From JAUASW01 sp036880965 (GTDB lineage: Bacteria; Pseudomonadota; Gammaproteobacteria; Burkholderiales; Burkholderiaceae_C): a stretch of 64,000 bases of DNA. Shown piece after piece: positions 37,071 to 45,577 of this stretch. The position numbers were made by a program, and so were the translations under genes. The notes under the pieces were generated by a model. It searched no databases. It had not been told where the DNA came from and saw nothing but the letters and a program-made list of their open reading frames with translations. The first letter of the stretch is position 1, and each line of letters starts with the position of its first letter. The DNA lies in NCBI RefSeq assembly GCF_036880965.1, contig NZ_JBAJMV010000007.1, forward strand, positions 124,001-188,000. The letters are read 5' to 3'.

Positions 37071-37700
37071 ATGAAGCTCATCGGATCCCTTACCAGCCCC
37101 TACGTCCGCAAGGTCCGCATCGTGATGGCGGAGAAGAAGCTCGACTACCAGCTGGTGCTGGAAGACGTGTGGAGCAATGACGCCATCCTGAAGGTCAACC
37201 CGCTGGGCAAGGTGCCCTGCCTGGTGATGGAAGGCCAGGATTCGATCACCGGCGCGGTGTTCGATTCGCGCGTCATCGTCGAGTACGTGGACACGCTGTC
37301 GCCGGTGGGCAAGCTGATCCCGGAACGCGGCCGCGAGCGCACCGAGGTGCGCACCTGGGAGGCACTGGCCGACGGCCTGCTGGACGCCTCCATCCTCTCG
37401 CGCCTGGAGCAGACCTGGAGCGGCCGCTCGCAGGAGCAGCGCAGCGCCGCCTGGACCGAGCGCCAGATGGGCAAGGTCTACGGTGCCTTGCGCGCCATGG
37501 GCCAGGGCCTCGGAGAAAAGGCCTGGTGCTCCGGCAATCATTTCTCGCTGGCCGACATCTCCGTCGGCTGCGCTCTGGGCTATCTGGATCTGCGCTATCC
37601 GTCGATTGACTGGCGCGGCGACCATCCCAACCTGGCCAAGCTCTTTGAAAAGCTCAGCGCCCGCCAGAGCTTCATCGACACGGCGCCACCGGCCGCCTGA
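37071..37700 (+). CDS. Glutathione S-transferase, YibF-like
   Basis: This 209-residue protein begins with a thioredoxin-fold domain (MKLIGSLTSPYVRKVRIV, then NPLGKVPCLV and the glutathione-binding DSRVIVEY). It ends with an all-helical domain (CSGNHFSLADISVGCAL). Family proteins conjugate or reduce electrophiles with glutathione; the substrate is unknown. A TAGAAT hexamer at 37023-37028 is a possible -10 element, but the nearest TTGTAC is 26 nt upstream, too far for a standard promoter. AGAGGGAGC at 37040-37048 lies too far from the ATG to be a normal ribosome site. Confidence 0.9.
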   Translation: MKLIGSLTSPYVRKVRIVMAEKKLDYQLVLEDVWSNDAILKVNPLGKVPCLVMEGQDSITGAVFDSRVIVEYVDTLSPVGKLIPERGRERTEVRTWEALADGLLDASILSRLEQTWSGRSQEQRSAAWTERQMGKVYGALRAMGQGLGEKAWCSGNHFSLADISVGCALGYLDLRYPSIDWRGDHPNLAKLFEKLSARQSFIDTAPPAA

Positions 37701-37730
37701 ACAGGCGGGAAGGCCTGAGCGCCTGCAGCT

Positions 37731-38393
37731 TCAGGCGCTGTGCAGGGCCGCGCATTGCGGCAGCAGATGCAGGTGGCGATACAGCGCGGCGAAGCGCCGC
37801 TCCACATCCGCCGTGCTCAGGTGCCAACGCTGACCGATCTCGTCGCTCAGGAGGCCGCTGGCCACCAGGCTCAGCAGATGCTGGTCGCTGAGGTTCAAGG
37901 GCTGATGGCCACCCAGTGGCGTCAGGTCTTGCCCTGAGCTCACGCACTGGGCCAGTTGCAGGCTGCTGCGCGGCAGACCGAAGGCCGCCAGCATCTGGCG
38001 CGCGATCATGGGCGACATCGCTGCCCGCCCTTCATGAAGCTGGCTCAAGCCCGCCGGCAAGGCCGCGCCCGAGCCGGCATCGACGCAGTAGCCGTCGCCA
38101 CCGCTGCGCAGCGCCTCGAACAGCAGCAGGTCGTCGGCCGACGGCGTCAAGAGCAGCACCAGCGGGCGCCGCTCGCCCGACGGTGGCAGCTCGCGCAGCA
38201 AGCGGGTGGCGTTGCCATCGACGAGGCGCAGATCGCAGGCGAGCACCTCGGGTGCATGCAGGCGCACCTGGCCGGCGGCCTCGCGGACCTGCTCGGTCTG
38301 GCCGCAGAGAAGCCAGCGGCCTTCTTCGGCCAGCACCGTGCCGGCGCGTATCAGCGATTGGTGGGTACGACGGATCAGGAAGGCGGAGGGCAT
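37731..38393 (-). CDS. Degenerate NarL-type response regulator
   Basis: This 220-residue protein has the outline of a NarL/FixJ regulator. A receiver-like domain (about 1-120) has an Asp in LACDLRLVDGNAT. A C-terminal region LSDQHLLSLVASGLLSDEI followed by STADVERRFAALYRHL matches the spacing of a LuxR HTH. Several hallmark residues of both domains are missing: no acidic pair near the N-terminus, no conserved Lys, and no T-V-K-x-H in the recognition helix. It may be phosphorylation-independent or a diverged relic. No kinase gene is adjacent. Confidence 0.6.
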   Translation of the reverse strand: MPSAFLIRRTHQSLIRAGTVLAEEGRWLLCGQTEQVREAAGQVRLHAPEVLACDLRLVDGNATRLLRELPPSGERRPLVLLLTPSADDLLLFEALRSGGDGYCVDAGSGAALPAGLSQLHEGRAAMSPMIARQMLAAFGLPRSSLQLAQCVSSGQDLTPLGGHQPLNLSDQHLLSLVASGLLSDEIGQRWHLSTADVERRFAALYRHLHLLPQCAALHSA

Positions 38394-38502
38394 GCAGCGG
38401 TAACGGGTAGCGCTGCGGATTGTCCCGAGCAGGCGGTAGCGGACAACCCCGTGAACCGGTGCCCCTCAAGCCCGGGATCGCTGCCGGCAGCCCGGGCCCG
38501 AT

Positions 38503-40152
38503 TCAGGCGTAGGTCGCGCCCACCACACCCTGCGGCGCAAAGCTCTGCGCACTGGCCATCGGCCAGTAGACCTTGAACACGTTGCCAGGCAAATCGCCAC
38601 CGCCCAGGAGCGCGCCCGGCTTGATGAAGGGCAGCAGATTGGCCAGCAGCTTGACCTCGTGCCGGCTGACACGGTGCACGATATGGGCCGCCGTGATGTC
38701 GCCCGGATGCAGGAGGCCTGCCGCCTGCACCAGCTCCTGCAGGGCCTTCAAGGTGAGGTCGTGATAGCTGAACACGCGCTGGGCCTTGTCGGGCACCACC
38801 AGCGCCTGCTGGCGCAAGCCGTCCTGCGTGGTCACGCCGGTGGGGCAATGGCCCGTATGGCAGGCCTGGGCCTGGATGCAGCCCAGCGAGAACATGAAGC
38901 CGCGTGCCGAATTGCACCAGTCGGCGCCGAGCGCCATCATGCGGGCGATGTCGAAGGCGCTGACCACCTTGCCGGCACAGCCCAGCTTCACCTTGTGGCG
39001 CAGGTTCAGGCCGACCAGGGTGTTGTGAACCAGCAGCAGGCCCTCCTGCAGCGGCGCGCCGACATGATCGGTGAACTCCAGCGGTGCTGCGCCGGTGCCG
39101 CCCTCGGCGCCGTCGATGACGATGAAGTCCGGCGTGATGCCGGTCTCGACCATGGCCTTGGCGATGGCAAACCATTCCCAGGGGTGGCCAATGCAGAGCT
39201 TGAAGCCGACCGGCTTGCCGCCCGACAGCGCGCTCAGGCGCTCCAGGAACTGCAGGAGCTCGACGGGCGTGCCGAAGGCACTGTGCGAGGCGGGCGAGAT
39301 GCAGTCTTCACCGACCGGAATGCCCCGCGCCTCGGCAATTTCTGGCGTGACCTTGGCGCCGGGCAGCATGCCACCGTGGCCGGGCTTGGCGCCCTGGCTG
39401 AGCTTCAATTCGATCAGCTTGACCTGCGGGTCGCGCGCATTGGCCTCGAAACGCTCGGGGTTGAACGTGCCATCGGTGTTGCGGCAGCCGAAGTAGCCGG
39501 AGCCGATTTCCCAGATCAGGTCGCCGCCATTGGCGCGGTGGTGCACGCTGATCGACCCTTCGCCGGTGTCATGCGCAAAGCCGCCCTTCTTGGCACCCGA
39601 ATTGAGCGCACGGATCGCGTTGGCGCTGAGCGCACCGAAACTCATGGCCGAGATATTGAAGATGCTGGCCGAATAGGGCTGGGCGCGGCCCTCGCCAATC
39701 GTGATGCGGAAGTCGTGCGAAGGCAGCTGGGTCGGCGTGAGCGAATGGTTGATCCATTCATAGCCTTCCAGGTGCACGTCGATCTGGGTGCCAAAAGGGC
39801 GCTTGTCAGGGTCGCCCTTGGCGCGCTGGTACACCAGCGAGCGCTGCTGGCGCGAGAACGGCGCGGCCTCGCTGTCGCTCTCGATGAAGTACTGGCGCAG
39901 CTCCGGCCGGATGTACTCGAGCAGGAAGCGCAGATGCCCGATCACCGGGTAGTTGCGCAGCACCGAGCGCTTGGTCTGACGGATGTCATGCCAGCCCACC
40001 CAGGTCAGCAGACCGAACAGCAGTACCAGCGGCACGCCATAGCGGCTGTAGACCAGCAGGCCCAGGCTGATGCCGAAGAGCACCGCACAGAGCAGCCAGG
40101 TGCCATAGCGGACCGGAAAGTGATGATCGACAGCTTGCAGCCAACGGGGCAT
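38503..40152 (-). CDS. Membrane-anchored FMN-binding glutamate-synthase-like protein
   Basis: This 549-residue protein has two membrane helices (about residues 16-54). A domain like the FMN-binding half of glutamate synthase follows, with SFGALSANAIRALN, AKPGHGGMLPGAKV, ISPASHSAF and IDGAEGGTGAAPLEF. The cysteine pattern C-x5-C-x4-C in LGCIQAQACHTGHC fits a 3Fe-4S cluster. It lacks the glutaminase domain, so it is not a complete GltB. The reaction is not established. The start at 40152 is supported by AAAGGTG upstream and by the helices starting soon after. Confidence 0.87.
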   Translation of the reverse strand: MPRWLQAVDHHFPVRYGTWLLCAVLFGISLGLLVYSRYGVPLVLLFGLLTWVGWHDIRQTKRSVLRNYPVIGHLRFLLEYIRPELRQYFIESDSEAAPFSRQQRSLVYQRAKGDPDKRPFGTQIDVHLEGYEWINHSLTPTQLPSHDFRITIGEGRAQPYSASIFNISAMSFGALSANAIRALNSGAKKGGFAHDTGEGSISVHHRANGGDLIWEIGSGYFGCRNTDGTFNPERFEANARDPQVKLIELKLSQGAKPGHGGMLPGAKVTPEIAEARGIPVGEDCISPASHSAFGTPVELLQFLERLSALSGGKPVGFKLCIGHPWEWFAIAKAMVETGITPDFIVIDGAEGGTGAAPLEFTDHVGAPLQEGLLLVHNTLVGLNLRHKVKLGCAGKVVSAFDIARMMALGADWCNSARGFMFSLGCIQAQACHTGHCPTGVTTQDGLRQQALVVPDKAQRVFSYHDLTLKALQELVQAAGLLHPGDITAAHIVHRVSRHEVKLLANLLPFIKPGALLGGGDLPGNVFKVYWPMASAQSFAPQGVVGATYA

Positions 40153-40276
40153 GGAGGAACACCTTTCGCCTGAGGGGCTTTCTGGACCGCATGCTATGCC
40201 CAGCGGCAGGCGCTGTGCCCTGGGGCAAGCCATGCCCTGCTGCACAATCGGCGCGACATCCTAGGGAAGCCCGCAA

Positions 40277-42139
40277 ATGATGCTGAAGAAAATCTGGTCG
40301 CCCATCGCCTGGCTCTGGAACAAGTTCTGGTGGTTGCTCGACGGCTCGCGCCGCGTGTTCCTGAACCTCTTGTGGCTGCTGATCCTGATCGCGCTGTTTG
40401 GCGCGATCTTCCGCAGCGGCCCCAAGCCCCTGCAGGAGAAGACCACCCTGGTGCTGAGCCTGCGTGGCCCGCTGGTGGAGCAGTTTTCCGGCTCGGCCCG
40501 CTCGCAGGCGCTGGCCGAATTGCAAGGCCAGAAGGCGGCCAGGCAGACCCGCTTGCGCGACGTGCTGGCGGCGCTGCAAGGTGCGGCCAAGGACCCGAAC
40601 ATCAGCGCCGTGCTGCTGGACCTGGACGACTTCAGCGGCGCCGGCATGGCCGGCCTGCATGAGGTGAGCGCCGCACTGCAGCGCTTCAAGAAGGACAGCG
40701 GCAAGCCCATCTATGCCTACGGCGACAGCTACAACCAGCGCGCCTACCTGCTGGCCGCACAGGCCGACGAGATCTACCTGCACCCGATGGGCAATGTGCT
40801 GATCGAAGGCTTTGGAGGCTACCGCACCTATTACAAGGACGCGTTCGACCGCCTCGGCGTCTCGGCCAATGTCCTGCGCGTGGGCACCTACAAGAGCGCC
40901 GCCGAAAACTACTTCACCAATGGGCCCAGCCCCGCCTCCAGGGAGGCCGACAGCCTGCTCTACGGCGCACTCTGGACCAGCTACACCGACCAGGTCGAGG
41001 CGGCCCGCAAGCTGGAGAAGGGTGCGATTTCTCGCGACATCGAACAGCTGCCCGAGCAGATGGCCGCGCTGAAGGGCGACACCGGCCAGCTGGCGCTGAA
41101 GCAGAAGCTGGTGGACGGCCTGAAGACCCGCGACGAGATGCGCGCCCTGCTGATCGAGCGCGGTGCCAAGGAAGGCCCGACCTTCCGCCGCATCGGCTAC
41201 GGCGACTACCTCGCGCACCTGAAGCGTCAGGCGCCTTTCGGCGCCGCCGTGGGCGTGGTGGTGGCCGAGGGCTCCATCGTCGACGGCGAGACGCAGGCCG
41301 GCCGCGTGGGCGGCGATTCGACCGCGCAGCTGATCCGCCAGGCGCGCGAGAACGATCAGGTCAAGGCCGTCGTGCTGCGCGTCAACTCGCCCGGTGGCAG
41401 CGCCTTCGCGTCAGAGATCGTGCGCCGCGAGCTCGAGATCACGCGCAAGGCCGGCAAGCCGGTGGTGATCTCGATGGGCGATGTGGCGGCCTCGGGCGGC
41501 TACTGGATCTCGATGAGTTCGGACCGCGTGATCGCCGACGCCAACACCATCACCGGCTCGATCGGCGTGTTCGGCATGCTGCCCACCGCCGACAAGCTCG
41601 TGGAGAAGCTCTCGCTGCACAGCGCCGGCACGACGACCACCTGGCTCGCCCGCAACTACGACCCGATGCGTCCGCTGGACCCGCGCTTTGCATCGCTGGT
41701 GCAGTCTTCCATCAATCACATCTACGACGACTTCACCGCCAAGGCCGCCGTCGCGCGCAAGAAGAAGGTCGACGAGATCGATGCCGTGGCGCAAGGCCGG
41801 GTCTGGACCGGCGCGCAGGCACTGGAGCGCGGCCTGATCGACCAGCTCGGCAGCTACGGCGACGCCTTGAAGGCAGCGGCGCAACTGGCCAAGCTGGAAG
41901 GCGAGCCCCGCCTGATCTACATCGAGCGCGAACCGGGCAAGCTCGACAAGCTCCTGGCCTCGTTTGCCGATGCGCTGGCACCGTCGATTTCGGCAGCCGT
42001 CAGGGAGCAGCTCGGATTCACGGCTGCCATCCCCGCGCCCTTGCAGCAGGTCAAGTCAGACCTGGCCTGGCTGGGCGAAGTCAGCGAAGGCCGCAAGCCT
42101 TTTGCTGCCGTGGTGCATTGCCTCTGCGCAGCGCCTTGA
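40277..42139 (+). CDS. sppA: Signal peptide peptidase SppA, 67K type
   Basis: This 620-residue inner-membrane serine protease degrades signal peptides left after secretion. One membrane helix lies at about 28-48. The protein is the long tandem form: the N-terminal copy supplies the catalytic Lys in GTYKSAAENYF, and the C-terminal copy the nucleophilic Ser in GDVAASGGYW. NSPGGSAFASE and SIGVFGMLP are also typical. Start MMLKK at 40277; ATG at 40280 is equivalent. The S9 peptidase gene follows 23 nt downstream. Confidence 0.96.
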   Translation: MMLKKIWSPIAWLWNKFWWLLDGSRRVFLNLLWLLILIALFGAIFRSGPKPLQEKTTLVLSLRGPLVEQFSGSARSQALAELQGQKAARQTRLRDVLAALQGAAKDPNISAVLLDLDDFSGAGMAGLHEVSAALQRFKKDSGKPIYAYGDSYNQRAYLLAAQADEIYLHPMGNVLIEGFGGYRTYYKDAFDRLGVSANVLRVGTYKSAAENYFTNGPSPASREADSLLYGALWTSYTDQVEAARKLEKGAISRDIEQLPEQMAALKGDTGQLALKQKLVDGLKTRDEMRALLIERGAKEGPTFRRIGYGDYLAHLKRQAPFGAAVGVVVAEGSIVDGETQAGRVGGDSTAQLIRQARENDQVKAVVLRVNSPGGSAFASEIVRRELEITRKAGKPVVISMGDVAASGGYWISMSSDRVIADANTITGSIGVFGMLPTADKLVEKLSLHSAGTTTTWLARNYDPMRPLDPRFASLVQSSINHIYDDFTAKAAVARKKKVDEIDAVAQGRVWTGAQALERGLIDQLGSYGDALKAAAQLAKLEGEPRLIYIEREPGKLDKLLASFADALAPSISAAVREQLGFTAAIPAPLQQVKSDLAWLGEVSEGRKPFAAVVHCLCAAP

Positions 42140-42162
42140 GCCATACACCAGAGAGTTCCGAG

Positions 42163-44295
42163 ATGAAGAAGATGCAGGTTCGAATCCTGGCCGGCGCCCT
42201 GTGCGCCCTGGCCCTCGCACACGCTGGTGCCCAGCCCTATCCGGCAACAGCCCGCATGCCGGTGCAGGACAGCTATCACGGCGTCACGATCACCGACGAC
42301 TACCGCTGGCTGGAAGACTTCAGCAAGCCCGAGGTGAAGGCCTGGGTGGCGGCGCAGAACAAGCTGAGCCGCGCAGCGCTGGACGCGGTGCCCGGTCGCG
42401 CTGCGCTGGAGGAACGCATCCGCGGCCTCCTGAACTCGCGCTCCAGCGCCTACTACGGCCTGCACCCGGCCGGCGGCAAATGGTTTGCCATCAAGATGCA
42501 GCCGCCCAAGCAGCAGCCCTTGCTCGTGTTGCTCGACTCGCCCGATGCGCTCGCCAGCGAGAAGGTCGTGCTGGACCCCAATGTGCGCGCCGCCGATGGT
42601 TCGCTGGCCATCGACTTCTATGTGCCCTCGCCGGACGGCAAGCTGGTGGCGGTCTCGATGTCCGAGAAGGGCAGCGAAGATGGCTCGGTGCACCTGATCG
42701 AAGTCGCCACCGGCAAGCAGGTCGACGTGGTGATCCCGCGCGTTCAGTACCCCACCGGCGGCGGCTCGGTGGCCTGGGCGCCGGACGGCAAAAGCCTCTT
42801 CTACACGCGCTACCCGGCGCCGGGCGAGCGCGCCGAGGCCGAGTTGCATTTTCATCAAGAGGTCTGGCAGCACCGGCTGGGCCAGCCCTTGAGCGCGGAT
42901 CGCTATGTGATCGGCAAGGAGTTCCCGCGCATTGGCGCGACCGTGCTGAGCGTGGCCAGGAGTGGCGAGCAGCTGGCCGTGGTGGCCAACGGCGACGGCG
43001 GCGAGCATGCGTTCTACCTGCGTTCAGCCAAGGGAAGGGGATCCTGGCAGCGCCTGGCCGCCTACGAAGACAACATCAAGGCGGCCGAGTTCGGCAATGA
43101 CGGCTGGCTCTACCTGCTGTCGAACAAGGATGCGCCGCGCGGCAAGATCCTCCGCATTCCCCTGGCCAAACCGGCGCTGAAGAACGCGCAGGTGCTGCTG
43201 CCGCAGACAGAGGGCGTGCTGCAGCACATGGAAGTCAACGGCGGCAAGCTGTTCGTTTCGGCCTTGCTGGGTGGGCCCTCCAAGCTCAGCGTGGTCGACC
43301 TGAAGACCCGGGCCGTGCGAGACATCGAGCTGCCGCCCATCAGCAGCGTCAGCAGCCTGAAGGGCGGTGGCCCGGGCGAAGTGCTGGCGCTGGTGCAGAG
43401 CTATACCGAGCCGGCCGCCTGGTGGCGCCTGAGCAGTGAGGGAAAACCGGTGAAGACCGCGATGGCCAGCACGACGCCGGTGGACTTCTCCGACATCGAG
43501 GTCAAGCGCGAGTTCGCCACCTCCAAGGACGGCACCAAGGTGCCGCTGAACATCGTCCATCGCAAGGGCCTGAAGCTGGACGGCAGCAACCCGACCATCC
43601 TCAACGGCTATGGCGGCTACAACATCAGCCAGACCCCGGGCTTCTCGGTCACGCGCAAGCTCTGGCTGGAGCGCGGCGGCGTCTACGTGATTGCCAACCT
43701 GCGGGGCGGCGGCGAGTACGGCGAGGCCTGGCACCTGGCCGGCAACCTGACGAAGAAGCAGAACGTGTTCGACGACTTCATCGCCGCGGCCGAGCATGTG
43801 ATCGCACGCGGCTACAGCTCGCCGGCCAAGCTCGCGATCCAGGGCGGCAGCAACGGCGGCCTCTTGATGGGCGCGGCGCTGACGCAGCGGCCCGAGCTGT
43901 TCCGCGCCGTGCATGCCTCGGTGGGCATCTACGACATGATGCGCATCGAGCTGGACCCCAACGGCGCCTTCAACGTCACCGAGTTCGGCACGGTCAAGGA
44001 CAAGGCGCAGTTCGAGGCGCTCTATGCCTATTCACCCTTCCACCGCGTCAAGGACGGCACCGCCTATCCGGCCGTGCTGTTCACCACCGGCGACCACGAT
44101 GGCCGCGTCAACCCGGCGCAATCGCGCAAGATGACCGCACGCCTGCAGGCGGCCGACCCGAGCGGCCGCCCCATCCTCCTGCGCACCAGCGCGGCCAGCG
44201 GCCATGGCATGGGCTCGTCGCTGGACGAGACCATCAAGCTGCAGACCGACACCTTCAGCTTCCTGCTGCAGCAACTGGGCGTGGCCCAGCCCTGA
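42163..44295 (+). CDS. Exported prolyl oligopeptidase (S9A)
   Basis: This 710-residue peptidase has a signal peptide (MKKMQVRILAGALCALALAHAG) and the S9 layout of a seven-bladed propeller then an alpha/beta hydrolase. The propeller start DSYHGVTITDDYRWLED is typical of prolyl oligopeptidases. Catalytic residues are Ser in GGSNGGLL (about 564), Asp in TGDHDGRVNP (about 646) and His in ASGHGMG (about 680). It should cut short peptides after proline in the periplasm. The start at 42163 gives the signal peptide; the longer frame does not. It lies 23 nt after sppA, so it is probably cotranscribed. Confidence 0.93.
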   Translation: MKKMQVRILAGALCALALAHAGAQPYPATARMPVQDSYHGVTITDDYRWLEDFSKPEVKAWVAAQNKLSRAALDAVPGRAALEERIRGLLNSRSSAYYGLHPAGGKWFAIKMQPPKQQPLLVLLDSPDALASEKVVLDPNVRAADGSLAIDFYVPSPDGKLVAVSMSEKGSEDGSVHLIEVATGKQVDVVIPRVQYPTGGGSVAWAPDGKSLFYTRYPAPGERAEAELHFHQEVWQHRLGQPLSADRYVIGKEFPRIGATVLSVARSGEQLAVVANGDGGEHAFYLRSAKGRGSWQRLAAYEDNIKAAEFGNDGWLYLLSNKDAPRGKILRIPLAKPALKNAQVLLPQTEGVLQHMEVNGGKLFVSALLGGPSKLSVVDLKTRAVRDIELPPISSVSSLKGGGPGEVLALVQSYTEPAAWWRLSSEGKPVKTAMASTTPVDFSDIEVKREFATSKDGTKVPLNIVHRKGLKLDGSNPTILNGYGGYNISQTPGFSVTRKLWLERGGVYVIANLRGGGEYGEAWHLAGNLTKKQNVFDDFIAAAEHVIARGYSSPAKLAIQGGSNGGLLMGAALTQRPELFRAVHASVGIYDMMRIELDPNGAFNVTEFGTVKDKAQFEALYAYSPFHRVKDGTAYPAVLFTTGDHDGRVNPAQSRKMTARLQAADPSGRPILLRTSAASGHGMGSSLDETIKLQTDTFSFLLQQLGVAQP

Positions 44296-44300
44296 GCCGG

Positions 44301-44324
44301 GTGGGCCGCTACAATGCGGCCCAC
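44301..44324 (+). promoter_or_regulatory. metX promoter -10 inside a perfect inverted repeat
   Basis: TACAAT at 44310-44315 is a good -10 hexamer and would start transcription at the 5' edge of the riboswitch. It is exactly the loop between GTGGGCCGC (44301-44309) and GCGGCCCAC (44316-44324), a perfect 9-bp inverted repeat. No clear -35 is present, so activation or repression through the repeat is possible. The stem could also act as a hairpin after the upstream S9 gene, but it has no T-tract. Confidence 0.6.
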
Positions 44325-44378
44325 AGCGCCGATTTGTTCCGGATTGCGGGCGCTATAGAAATTCCGCTAAACAGGAAC
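44325..44378 (+). promoter_or_regulatory. SAM-II riboswitch aptamer upstream of metX
   Basis: The region matches the SAM-II (SAM-alpha) pseudoknot. P1 pairs AGCGCC (44325-44330) with GGCGCT (44349-44354). The first loop holds the conserved GATTT and ATTGC segments. After P1 comes the conserved GCTAAA (44366-44371). The pseudoknot pairs GTTCC in the first loop (44336-44340) with GGAAC after GCTAAACA (44374-44378). Spacing and invariant segments agree with the structurally characterised SAM-II aptamer as I recall it. It senses S-adenosylmethionine and should shut down methionine synthesis genes when SAM is plentiful. Confidence 0.93.
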
Positions 44379-44424
44379 GCCATCCGGTGTTCCGTCTTGT
44401 CAGCGGCACCGGTTTTTCTTTTTT
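44374..44424 (+). terminator. Riboswitch expression platform: antiterminator and intrinsic terminator
   Basis: CCGGTG (44384-44389) pairs with CACCGG (44407-44412), extended by CCG/CGG across a 2-nt bulge. T5-C-T6 (44413-44424) follows, a strong intrinsic terminator. The alternative hairpin GGAACGCC (44374-44381) with GGTGTTCC (44386-44393) uses both the pseudoknot strand and the 5' terminator strand. SAM binding holds GGAAC in the pseudoknot and frees the terminator. Without SAM the antiterminator can form. Transcriptional OFF control is therefore readable from the sequence. Confidence 0.88.
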
Positions 44425-44440
44425 CGGAAGGCGTGAACCC

Positions 44441-45577
44441 ATGACCCCGCAAAGCGTCGGCTTCGTCCAGCCGCAGCGCATGCAGTTCGATGAGCCCCTG
44501 CCCCTGCGCAGCGGTGCACAGCTGAGGCAGTACGAGCTGCACTACGAGACCTATGGCCAGCTCAATGCCGAGCGCAGCAATGCGATCCTGGTCTGCCATG
44601 CCTTGAACGCCAGCCATCACGTGGCCGGTGTCTACGAAGGGCAGGAGAAGAGCGAAGGCTGGTGGGACAACCTGATCGGCCCGGGCAAGCCGCTGGACAC
44701 GAACCAGTTCTTCGTCATCGGCATCAACAACCTCGGCTCCTGCTTCGGCTCGACCGGGCCTATGCATGCCAACCCGGCCACCGGCCAGGTCTATGGCGCG
44801 GACTTCCCTGTCGTGACCGTGCAGGACTGGGTGGATGCGCAGGCCCGCTTGCTGGACCGCCTGGGCATCGGCCAACTCGCCGCCGTGCTGGGCGGATCCC
44901 TGGGCGGCATGCAGGCCCTGGACTGGTCGCTGCGCTACCCCGAGCGCATGCGCCATTGCATCGCGATTGCCACGGCACCCAGCCTCTCGGCGCAGAACAT
45001 CGCCTTCAACGAAGTGGCCCGCCGCGCCATCATCACCGACCCCGATTTCCACGGCGGCCATTTCTATGCCCACGGCGTGGTGCCCAAGCGCGGCCTGCGC
45101 GTGGCACGCATGATCGGCCACATCACCTACCTCTCCGACGACGTGATGGAGCAGAAGTTCGGACGCCAGATGCGTGCGGCGGAACTCGGCTACTCCACAC
45201 AAGACATCGAGTTCCAGATCGAAAGCTATCTGCGCCACCAGGGCGACAAGTTCAGCGAGTACTTCGACGCCAACACCTATCTCCTGATCACCCGCGCGCT
45301 GGACTACTTCGACCCGGCCCGCGAGCACGGCGGCGACCTCTCGCGCACCTTTGCCCAGGCCCGCTGCAAGTACCTGCTGGCCAGCTTCACGACCGACTGG
45401 CGCTTCTCGCCGGCCCGCTCTCGAGAAATAGTCAAGGCGCTGCTGGACAACAAGCTCGACGTCTCTTACGCGGAGATCGACGCGCCGCATGGCCACGATG
45501 CCTTCCTGCTCGAAGACCCGCGCTATCACGGGGTACTCCGGGCCTATTTCCAACGCATCGCAGGAGAGCTGGCATGA
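44441..45577 (+). CDS. metX: Homoserine O-acyltransferase
   Basis: This 378-residue alpha/beta-hydrolase-fold enzyme acylates homoserine, the committed step of methionine synthesis. ILVCHALNASHHVAG forms the oxyanion region, GGSLGGMQALDW holds the nucleophile (S153), and the C-terminal DAPHGHDAFLLED carries the His. Betaproteobacterial MetX proteins may use succinyl- or acetyl-CoA, and I cannot decide which. Start at 44441 with GGAAGG 9 nt upstream. It is controlled by the SAM-II riboswitch and terminator, and its stop overlaps metW by ATGA. Confidence 0.96.
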   Translation: MTPQSVGFVQPQRMQFDEPLPLRSGAQLRQYELHYETYGQLNAERSNAILVCHALNASHHVAGVYEGQEKSEGWWDNLIGPGKPLDTNQFFVIGINNLGSCFGSTGPMHANPATGQVYGADFPVVTVQDWVDAQARLLDRLGIGQLAAVLGGSLGGMQALDWSLRYPERMRHCIAIATAPSLSAQNIAFNEVARRAIITDPDFHGGHFYAHGVVPKRGLRVARMIGHITYLSDDVMEQKFGRQMRAAELGYSTQDIEFQIESYLRHQGDKFSEYFDANTYLLITRALDYFDPAREHGGDLSRTFAQARCKYLLASFTTDWRFSPARSREIVKALLDNKLDVSYAEIDAPHGHDAFLLEDPRYHGVLRAYFQRIAGELA

